Origin: DASZTV01 sp035548125
GTDB lineage: Bacteria > Actinomycetota > Actinomycetes > JAFAQI01
Assembly (NCBI GenBank): GCA_035548125.1
Contig: DASZTV010000063.1
Span: forward strand, 24,585-88,584
Length of the DNA stretch: 64,000 bases
Direction of reading: 5' to 3'
Below the pieces are notes generated by a model that saw only the letters and a program-made list of their open reading frames with translations, did no database searches and was not told where the DNA came from. The position numbers and the translations under genes were made by a program. Positions 57,672 through 64,000 of the stretch are shown here, piece by piece; within the stretch, counting starts at the first letter, position 1, and each line of letters begins with the position of its first letter.

Positions 57672-58901
57672 CTACTGCTTCTGTGACTGGGCCGAGACGC
57701 GGAGGCCGGGGCGGTCGCCTGGCTCGAGGTAGACGCAGTGGGTGCCGCGGTAGATCGTCGGCATGCACTTGTTGCAGTGGATGCAGGTGGACTCGCTCGC
57801 CTGCCCGTCGCGCATCCGGTTGACCAGGTCGGGCTCGCGGAGCAGCGCGCGTCCCATCGCGACGAAGTCGAAGCCCTCGGCCATGGCCCGCTGAACGGTC
57901 TCGAGCGTGGAGATCCCGCCGAGCAGCACCAGCGGCATCGACAGCGCGGCCCGGAACTGGCGCGCTTCCCCGAGGAAGTACGCCTCCTCGTACGGGTACT
58001 CCGGCATGAAGCGCTTTCCGACCAGCTTGAACGCCGGCCGGAGCACTGCGGGCAGCGTCGCGGCGAACTCCTTGCGCGGCACGTCACCGCGGAACAGGTA
58101 CATCGGGTTGGCGAGCGAACCGCCGCCGGTCAGCTCCAGCGCGTCGACGTGTCCGTCGTCCTCCAGGAGCTTCGCAATCGGCACGCTGTCGGCGACGGTC
58201 AGCCCCCGCGGCACGCCGTCTTCCATCTCGAGCTTCGCGAGCACCGCGATCCGCGGCCCCACCGCCTCTCGCACCGCACGTGCGACCTCCCGCGCGAAGC
58301 GCGCCCGCCGGGTCGCGTCGCCGCCCCATTCGTCCTCGCGCTTGTTGAAGCGCGGGCTCATGAACGAGTTGATCAGGTAGTGGTGGCCCATGTGGATCTC
58401 GACGGCGTCGAACCCGGCCTCCGCGAGCAGGCGTGCCGCGTTGGCGAAGTCCGCGATCGTGCTCTCGATGTCAGCGACGGTCATCGCGTGGTAGCGAGTA
58501 CCGAGTGGGCTGAACCCGCTCGAGGCGGCAAGTGCCTTCGACCCGGTGACCCGAGCGTTGCCGATCGGACCCGCGTGGCCGACCTGCGCGCTGATCGCGG
58601 CGCCTTCGCCGTGCACCGCGTCCGCCAGCCGCTTCAGGTCCGGGACCAGCTCGGGGCGCGGCACCAGCTCGTTCGGCGCTCCACGTCCGCCGGGTGAGGC
58701 CGCGCAGTACGCGACGGTCGTCATTCCCACACCACCGGCGGCGGTCGCGCGGTGGAAGTCGATCAGCTCGTCCGACACCTTGCCGCGATAGCTCATCCCT
58801 TCGAACGTCGCGGCCTTGATGATCCGGTTGCGCAGCGTGAGCGGCCCGAGCTGCGCCGGCGCAAAGACGTCGGGACGCGTTCGCGGTGTGGAGTCGGTCA
58901 C
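57672..58901 (-). CDS. Old-yellow-enzyme family NADH:flavin oxidoreductase
   Basis: The protein has 409 residues from the GTG at 58901. It is a single TIM-barrel flavoprotein without the added FAD/NAD domain of 2,4-dienoyl-CoA reductase. LTLRNRIIKAATFEGM is the usual opening; ISAQVGHAGPIGNA and VEIHMGHHYLINSFMSPRFN carry the substrate histidines; EDEWGGDATRRARFAREV is the OYE signature. FVAMGRALLREPDLVNRM binds FMN phosphate. The C-terminal CIHCNKCMPTIYRGTHC holds cysteines in the position of an iron-sulfur site, although part of the pattern is altered. It would reduce an activated double bond. It is followed by the CMD gene after 37 bases and may be in the ECF41 operon. Confidence 0.88.
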   Translation of the reverse strand: MTDSTPRTRPDVFAPAQLGPLTLRNRIIKAATFEGMSYRGKVSDELIDFHRATAAGGVGMTTVAYCAASPGGRGAPNELVPRPELVPDLKRLADAVHGEGAAISAQVGHAGPIGNARVTGSKALAASSGFSPLGTRYHAMTVADIESTIADFANAARLLAEAGFDAVEIHMGHHYLINSFMSPRFNKREDEWGGDATRRARFAREVARAVREAVGPRIAVLAKLEMEDGVPRGLTVADSVPIAKLLEDDGHVDALELTGGGSLANPMYLFRGDVPRKEFAATLPAVLRPAFKLVGKRFMPEYPYEEAYFLGEARQFRAALSMPLVLLGGISTLETVQRAMAEGFDFVAMGRALLREPDLVNRMRDGQASESTCIHCNKCMPTIYRGTHCVYLEPGDRPGLRVSAQSQKQ

Positions 58902-58918
58902 TGCGTCAGTATGGTGCC

Positions 58919-60637
58919 GTGCCGTTCATGAGCCCGGCGACGCCCGAGTTCGACGTCGACGAGTGGCTGACCCTGCCGTACTACGAACGGGTCCGCGCCA
59001 TGTGCCGGACCTGGGCGATGCAGGGGTTCGGCGCACCGGCGGTTGCGTACGTGTTCTACCTGGTGAAGCTCGCCGGCTACGTCGGAGGCTTCCTCGCCTT
59101 TGCGTGCACCAGCCGCGGGCTCGCGCTGTCGGATGTCGGCTCTTGGTGGGCCTCGCCGGTGGCCTTCGAGAAGGCCGTCCTCTGGACCATGCTGTACGAG
59201 GCCTTCGGCTTCGGGTGCGCGAGCGGGCCGCTCACCGCGCGCTACCTGCCGCCGGTCACCGCGTTCACGCACTGGCTGCGGCCCGGCACCACCCGGCTCG
59301 CGCCGTTCCCGAGGCTCCCGATGACGGGCGGCACGAAGCGCTCGGTGATCGACGTTCTGCTGTTCGCCGCGTTCGTGGTCTTCACGGTTCACGCGCTGCT
59401 CGCGACCGGGCCGACGATCGGCCGCGACTCGATCTGGCCGATCCTCGTGCTGATGCTCGTGCTCGGGCTTCGCGACAAGACCGTGTTCCTCGCGGCGCGG
59501 TCAGAGCACTACCTCCTCGCGACGTTCGTGTTCCTGTTCCCGCACGACCTGTTCGCGGGCTCCAAGGCGGTTCAGCTCGCGCTGTGGTTCGGTGCCGCGA
59601 CGTCGAAGCTGAACCGGCACTTCCCCAACGTCATCGCGGTGATGCTGTCCAACAACCCGCTCAATCACTCGAAGCGGCTTCGCAAGGCGCTGTACCGCAG
59701 CTACCCCGATGACCTGCGCGGGTCACGACTCGCGGCACTGATGGCGGACGGCGCGACGGTCGTGGAGTACGCGTTTCCGCTCGCCCTCCTGCTCACCCAC
59801 GGCGGGATCCCGACCTACGTCGCGCTCGCGGTGATGGTGGCCTTCCACGCGAACATCTTCTTGTGCTTCGCGATGGGCGTGCCCCAGGAGTGGAACGTCT
59901 TCTTCATCTACTCCGGTCTGGCGCTCTTCGGCGAGCACTCCCACGTCACGGCCTGGTCGATCCACTCGCCGTGGCTGGGCATCGTCCTGATCGTGTGCTT
60001 GATCGGCGTGCCGGCGCTCGGCAACCTGCGGCCGGACCTGGTCTCCTTCCTGCCCTCGATGCGCTATTACGCGGGCAACTGGGGCACCAGCGTCTGGCTG
60101 TGGCGTCCGGGCGCACTCGAGTCACTCGACGACGTCATCACCAAGAGCGCGACGTCGCCGCGGCGTCAGCTCGAGCGGTTGTACGGCCCGCCGGCGTACG
60201 AGGTCATCGTCGGCCGGGTACAGGCCTTTCGCGCGATGCACCTGCACGGTCGCGCGCTCAACTCGTTGCTGCCGAAGGCGATCGCCGACCTCGATGATCC
60301 GGACGTCCGTACGAAGGGCATCGACGCCTTCGAGGTGGTCGACGGAGAGTTCATCGCGGGACTCGTCCTCGGCTGGAACTTCGGCGACGGTCACCTGCAT
60401 CACGAACAGCTGCTCGCGGCGATCGGTGAGCGCCGCGGCTTCGCGCCGGGTGAGCTGCGATGCATCTTCCTCGAGTCCCAGCCGGCGCTGCGCCCGACGA
60501 TGCACTGGCGGATCGTCGATGCCGCCGCGGGCGCAGTCGACTCCGGGCACATCCGGGTGAGCGACCTGCTCGACCTTCAGCCGTGGGGCGAGCCCGCGAC
60601 CGACGACGCGGGAGCCGGGGACGTTGTCCGAGCCTGA
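58919..60637 (+). CDS. DUF3556-family membrane protein
   Basis: The protein has 572 residues from the GTG at 58919; ATG 58928 is an alternative. EFDVDEWLTLPYYERVRAMC near residue 10 and the tryptophan-rich WAMQGFGAPAVAYVFYLVK match the start of DUF3556 proteins, so far known from mycobacteria and relatives. About nine membrane helices occupy residues 30-370. The remaining 200 residues form a cytoplasmic domain with YAGNWGTSVWLW and GWNFGDGHLHHEQLL. The function is unknown. Its end overlaps the phytoene-desaturase-like gene by 14 bases, which suggests a shared role in lipid or pigment modification. Confidence 0.82.
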   Translation: MPFMSPATPEFDVDEWLTLPYYERVRAMCRTWAMQGFGAPAVAYVFYLVKLAGYVGGFLAFACTSRGLALSDVGSWWASPVAFEKAVLWTMLYEAFGFGCASGPLTARYLPPVTAFTHWLRPGTTRLAPFPRLPMTGGTKRSVIDVLLFAAFVVFTVHALLATGPTIGRDSIWPILVLMLVLGLRDKTVFLAARSEHYLLATFVFLFPHDLFAGSKAVQLALWFGAATSKLNRHFPNVIAVMLSNNPLNHSKRLRKALYRSYPDDLRGSRLAALMADGATVVEYAFPLALLLTHGGIPTYVALAVMVAFHANIFLCFAMGVPQEWNVFFIYSGLALFGEHSHVTAWSIHSPWLGIVLIVCLIGVPALGNLRPDLVSFLPSMRYYAGNWGTSVWLWRPGALESLDDVITKSATSPRRQLERLYGPPAYEVIVGRVQAFRAMHLHGRALNSLLPKAIADLDDPDVRTKGIDAFEVVDGEFIAGLVLGWNFGDGHLHHEQLLAAIGERRGFAPGELRCIFLESQPALRPTMHWRIVDAAAGAVDSGHIRVSDLLDLQPWGEPATDDAGAGDVVRA

Positions 60638-62054
60638 CCTCGACGCGGTCGTCGTCGGGTCGGGACCGAACGGCCTCGCCGCGGCTGTGACCCTCGCGCA
60701 GGCCGGCCGCTCGGTCGTGGTCCTCGAGGCCGCGGACACCATCGGCGGCGGGACCCGGTCCGCCGAGCTGACCGTGCCCGGGCTGATCCACGACGTCTGC
60801 TCTGCGGGTCATCCCTTCGGCGCAGGCTCGCCGTACCTCGCGACCCTCCCTCTCGACGAGCACGGGCTGAAGTGGCGGTGGGCCGAGATCGAGATGGCGC
60901 ATCCGCTCGACGACGGACCGCCAGGGACGCTGTGCCGGTCGATCACGGACACCGCCGCGAGCCTCGGCGAGGACGGCGCCGCATGGCGCCGGACGTTCGG
61001 CCCGCTGAGCGAGCAGTTCGGAAGCCTCGCCGTCGACTTCTTCGGGCCGTTGCTCCACGTGCCGAGACACCCGGTCGTCTTCACCCGGTTCGGCCTGCGA
61101 GCACTGTGGCCGGCGACGACGTACGCGAAGCGGTTCTCGACACCGCAGGCCCGGGCGCTCTTCGCGAGCGCGGCCGCTCACTCCTACACGCCGCTGACCT
61201 GGCCCGGGACGGCGGGCGTCGCCGACATGTTCATCGCGGCCGGACACAGTGTCGGCTGGCCGGTAGCAGAGGGCGGCTCGCAGGCGATTGCGAACGCCCT
61301 CGCGAGCCTGCTGACCTCCCTCGGCGGCCGAATCGAGACCGGCATCGAGGTGAAGGACCTCGCCTCGCTTCCCCCCTCGCGAGTGCGCCTGTTCGACACC
61401 TCGCCGGGGGTGCTCGCCGCGATCGCCGGGGAAGCGCTTCCGGCCCGCGTCCGCCGGGCCTACGCGCGGTTTCGCCGGGGACCGGCCGCCTTCAAGGTCG
61501 ATCTCGCGGTCGAGGGCGGCATCCCGTGGCGGGATGAGGCGTGCGCACGCGCGGCAACGGTTCACCTGGGCGGCGCCATCGAGGAGCTGACCGCAGCCGA
61601 GGCGCAGGTCTACGCGGGAACGATGCCGGAGCGGCCGTTCGTCCTGCTGATGCAGCAATACCTCGCGGACCCGTCACGCTCCTCCGGTGACGTCCATCCG
61701 ATCTGGGCCTATGCGCATGTCCCCAACGGCTACCCGCACGACGCGACCGAGGTCGTGCTCGACCAGATCGAGCGGTTCGCGCCGGGGGCGCGGGAACGCA
61801 TCGTGGGCCGGCACGTGATGGGGCCCGCAGCGCTCGAGAGCTACAACGCCAGCTACGCGGGCGGGGACATCATCGGCGGCGCCAACACGTTGCGGCAGAT
61901 CGTGTTCCGTCCTCGCGTCTCGACGAACCCGTACGCCACCGGCATCCCGGGGACCTACCTGTGCTCGGCGTCAACGCCGCCGGGCGGAGGCGTGCACGGC
62001 ATGTGTGGGCACCATGCCGCCCGCCACGCCGTTCGCTATCTCGACGGCCGCTAG
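60624..62054 (+). CDS. FAD-dependent oxidoreductase, phytoene-desaturase-like
   Basis: The protein has 476 residues from the TTG at 60624, with GGAG about 9 bases upstream. DAVVVGSGPNGLAAAVTLAQ is the Rossmann FAD loop and VVLEAADTIGGGTRSAELT the following strand and conserved Gly/Arg region. YTPLTWPGTAGVADMFIAAG and VAEGGSQAIANALASLL are blocks of the phytoene-dehydrogenase-like family. YLCSASTPPGGGVHGMCGHHAA is its C-terminal flavin signature. It should desaturate or isomerise a lipophilic substrate. No carotenoid genes are nearby, so a different lipid is likely. It abuts the SDR gene end with no gap. Confidence 0.88.
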   Translation: MSEPDLDAVVVGSGPNGLAAAVTLAQAGRSVVVLEAADTIGGGTRSAELTVPGLIHDVCSAGHPFGAGSPYLATLPLDEHGLKWRWAEIEMAHPLDDGPPGTLCRSITDTAASLGEDGAAWRRTFGPLSEQFGSLAVDFFGPLLHVPRHPVVFTRFGLRALWPATTYAKRFSTPQARALFASAAAHSYTPLTWPGTAGVADMFIAAGHSVGWPVAEGGSQAIANALASLLTSLGGRIETGIEVKDLASLPPSRVRLFDTSPGVLAAIAGEALPARVRRAYARFRRGPAAFKVDLAVEGGIPWRDEACARAATVHLGGAIEELTAAEAQVYAGTMPERPFVLLMQQYLADPSRSSGDVHPIWAYAHVPNGYPHDATEVVLDQIERFAPGARERIVGRHVMGPAALESYNASYAGGDIIGGANTLRQIVFRPRVSTNPYATGIPGTYLCSASTPPGGGVHGMCGHHAARHAVRYLDGR

Positions 62055-62882
62055 TCACATCTCCCAGCGCGCGGGCCAGTCGTCCGGTCGCAGCAGCGCC
62101 TCGGTCCCGCCGTCGATCAGCAGGACGGTGCCGACGCAGAACTCGTTGTGCAGCAGGAATGCGGCCGCGTCCGCGATCTCCGCGGGCGCGCCACCGCGAC
62201 CGATCGGCAGCGGGAACATCGCGACGAGCGGACCGATGGTGGGGTCGTTGCGCTGCTCCGCGGCGAGCGCGGTCTCGACCAGCCCGGGAGCGAGCGCGTT
62301 GAGGCGTACGCCGGCACCGATCCATTCCGGCTTGGTCGCATTGCGCCGGATCCATCGCGCGATCGCCGTCTTCGTCGCGGGGTAGGCGACCAACGACTCA
62401 CCGGTGTCCGCGAGGGCGCACGCCGCCGGTTCGTCGTCCGCGAGGCAGGCGTCGACCAGCTCGAGCGAGAACCCCGGCTGACAGGTCGTCGAGTTCGAGC
62501 TGATCGCGACCACGGATCCGGACCCGGCCGCCAACGGCACGCGAAGCCCTTCGATGAGCCGGACCGTGCCGAAGTAGTTGACGGACACGAGCAGGGCACC
62601 GGGTCGACCCGGCAGGCCCGCGACGCCGGCGCACGGCACCAGGCCGTGCAGCACGCCGCCGCACCACTCGGTGACCGCGCCGACCGCCGCCGCCCTGCCG
62701 TCAGCGGTGCCGAGATCCGCCACGACATCGGCGTCGACCCGGTCGATGCCGAGCACCTGATAGCCGCGCCCGGCGAGATCGTCGTGAACCGCGCGGCCGA
62801 TGCCGGACGCCGACCCCGTCACGACGAAGCGGCGGGCGTCGGCAAACGGGATGTTTGGGTTGTTTCCGGACTTTTCGGTCAT
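62055..62882 (-). CDS. Short-chain dehydrogenase/reductase (3-alpha-HSD-like)
   Basis: The protein has 275 residues from the ATG at 62882. RFVVTGSASGIGRAVHDDLA is the cofactor-binding TGxxxGIG loop, followed by GIDRVDADVVADL, whose aspartate prefers NAD(H). The catalytic set is the serine in AISSNSTT and YPATK (Y-x3-K) in SLVAYPATKTAIARWIRR. The layout and the insertion after the serine resemble 3-alpha-hydroxysteroid and related dehydrogenases. LNALAPGLVETAL and FCVGTVLLIDGGTEA close the fold. It is a single gene, convergent with the flavoenzyme and divergent from the chemotaxis-like gene. Substrate likely a cyclic or steroid-like alcohol. Confidence 0.87.
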   Translation of the reverse strand: MTEKSGNNPNIPFADARRFVVTGSASGIGRAVHDDLAGRGYQVLGIDRVDADVVADLGTADGRAAAVGAVTEWCGGVLHGLVPCAGVAGLPGRPGALLVSVNYFGTVRLIEGLRVPLAAGSGSVVAISSNSTTCQPGFSLELVDACLADDEPAACALADTGESLVAYPATKTAIARWIRRNATKPEWIGAGVRLNALAPGLVETALAAEQRNDPTIGPLVAMFPLPIGRGGAPAEIADAAAFLLHNEFCVGTVLLIDGGTEALLRPDDWPARWEM

Positions 62883-62959
62883 TTCGGCACCACGACTACA
62901 CCCCTTCGCGGAATCGCCCGATGAACTCCCGAACCCCCAACAATCGGAGCAGGTCGCAA

Positions 62960-64000
62960 GTGTCGGAAATGATGGCGTGGCATCGCATCTCCTGGGAGTC
63001 GCGTCTCGCCAGCGAAGGCAAGCTCGTCGGTGCCGCCGTGGCGGTCTATCTGATGTCGCACTACGGCCTGGATCCGGTCCACGAGCATCGCAACATCATC
63101 TACATCTGGCTCGCGGTGGGGGTGGTGCCGGTCATCATGCAGCGCCTCACGCCGTGGATGATGGTCCACTCGCCGGGCGTCGAGGTGCCCTACCTGGTGA
63201 CGATGGGGCTGGTCGACCAGGCGGTCGGGGTCGCCGTGGTCGCGCTGTCCGGAGGCGTCAACGGACCGTTCTGGGTGATGATGCTCGTCACGACCGCCGG
63301 GGCCGCGGTGATCGCGCCCAACCAGGTCATGGCGGTCGGCCAGTCGCTGCTGATGACCGGCTCCCTGGTGCTCGCGACGTGGATCGCGCACGACCTGACC
63401 AGCGACGCGACCGGGCCCCTGATCCTGGTCGGCGCGTCCGCGGCGATGGTGGCGATGCTGGGCAACGCGGTCGCCTCGCGCCTTGAGGTGCAGCGGCTGC
63501 AGTCCGACACCGAACGTGACCAGCTGCGCAAGACCGTCGAAGACCTGTCGCTGGCGCTCGGCCAGGCGGCACAGGGTGACCTGTCGGTGCGAGTGGAGTC
63601 CGAGAGCGTGGCGCAGGAGCTGCTGTCGCGGCTCGCGACCGCGTTCGACGACACGTTGGGGAACCTCCGCGGGCTGGTCGGAAAGATCCGCAACGGGGGC
63701 GAGCAGATCGTGGCCGCCGCGCACCAGCTGCTCGCATCCGCGGAGGAACACGCGGCGTCGGCCACGGAGCAGTCCTCCGCGGTGTCGCAGACCACGTCGA
63801 CGATCGAGGAGCTGGCCGCCACGGCAGCCCAGATCGCCGACACCGCCGAGGCGGTCTCGCGCTACGCGGCCGAGACGTTGCGTCACGCCGAGGACGGCCG
63901 GGTCGCGGTCTCGGCGAGTGTCGACGCGATGGACACCATCGCCGACCGGGTGGAACAGATCGGCAGCCGCGCGCTCTCCCTCGGGGAGAAAGGCCAGGAG
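62960..64000 (+). CDS. Methyl-accepting chemotaxis-type transducer, 5' part
   Basis: The reading frame is open to the window end (347 codons). The GTG at 62960 follows GGAGCAGG and is preferred; the in-frame ATG 62921 and ATG 62969 are alternatives. About six membrane helices cover residues 20-180 (LVGAAVAVYLMSHYGL, IIYIWLAVGVVPVIMQ, FWVMMLVTTAGAAVI). There is no large outside loop, so the membrane bundle itself is the probable sensor. A HAMP-like link (LGQAAQGDLSVRVESE) leads into the MCP signalling helices: ASAEEHAASATEQSSAVSQT and TIEELAATAAQIADTAEAV. The methylation and hairpin tip are outside the window. Confidence 0.85.
   Translation, partial: MSEMMAWHRISWESRLASEGKLVGAAVAVYLMSHYGLDPVHEHRNIIYIWLAVGVVPVIMQRLTPWMMVHSPGVEVPYLVTMGLVDQAVGVAVVALSGGVNGPFWVMMLVTTAGAAVIAPNQVMAVGQSLLMTGSLVLATWIAHDLTSDATGPLILVGASAAMVAMLGNAVASRLEVQRLQSDTERDQLRKTVEDLSLALGQAAQGDLSVRVESESVAQELLSRLATAFDDTLGNLRGLVGKIRNGGEQIVAAAHQLLASAEEHAASATEQSSAVSQTTSTIEELAATAAQIADTAEAVSRYAAETLRHAEDGRVAVSASVDAMDTIADRVEQIGSRALSLGEKGQE

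Overview
The window is very GC-rich (about 70%) with densely packed genes, many GTG/TTG starts and 4-base stop/start overlaps. FprA-type ferredoxin reductase, an ECF41/SigJ sigma factor next to a carboxymuconolactone-decarboxylase-like gene, DUF3556 and many FadD/FadE-like enzymes point to an aerobic, chemo-organotrophic actinobacterium (Mycobacteriales/Frankiales-like). The genus cannot be decided from the sequence. I see no rRNA, tRNA, CRISPR array, insertion sequence, prophage or integrase. No gene-free stretch exceeds 300 bases; the largest is 55958-56216.

Region 1 (1-25401) is a large acyl-CoA catabolic island. A leftward operon (2285 to 1) holds two paired acyl-CoA dehydrogenases and a CoA ligase. 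A leftward operon (8074 to 3821) holds HyuB, HyuA and a VOC protein. A rightward operon (8176-13398) holds ligase, MaoC/FAS1-like dehydratase, crotonase and ligase. A second rightward operon (14207-25401) of eight tightly packed genes holds a CoA ligase fused to an APH-type kinase, a P450, a thiolase-like protein, a Rieske oxygenase, a ligase, a crotonase, a CaiB-type CoA transferase and an amidohydrolase. The enzymes would activate a carboxylic acid as a CoA thioester, oxidise it and shorten it; the substrate is not evident. A small secreted protein and a PhnZ/MIOX-like HD protein sit between the first two operons.

Region 2 (25388-34130) looks like the uptake and control part: a Liv-type ABC transporter (LivF, LivG, fused LivH-LivM permease) in one operon with two surface proteins, a divergent substrate-binding lipoprotein, and two TetR regulators.

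Region 3 (34177-49719) contains a DMT-like transporter, a 2OG-Fe(II) oxygenase-like protein, a secreted alpha/beta hydrolase, and two blocks of copper/cytochrome-oxidase maturation genes (SCO1 plus a PCuAC-CtaG fusion; YcnI plus a CopC-CopD fusion). The copper blocks are separated by an MFS transporter and a cobalamin-riboswitch-controlled ECF transporter (T, fused A-A', S). FprA closes the region.

Region 4 (49741-64000) has a DUF445/DUF4393-like pair, a MoxR-DUF58-transglutaminase operon, the ECF41 sigma factor with its CMD partner, an OYE-family oxidoreductase, a DUF3556 membrane protein with a phytoene-desaturase-like enzyme, an SDR, and a methyl-accepting chemotaxis-type transducer cut by the window end.

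The observations most worth following are the ligase-kinase fusion (14207-16843), a 25-base-arm palindrome inside the CaiB gene (23365-23428), the nested AT-rich palindrome at 3114-3148, the riboswitch/ECF cassette with a 23-base direct repeat, the surface proteins inside the Liv operon, and the PhnZ-like HD protein.
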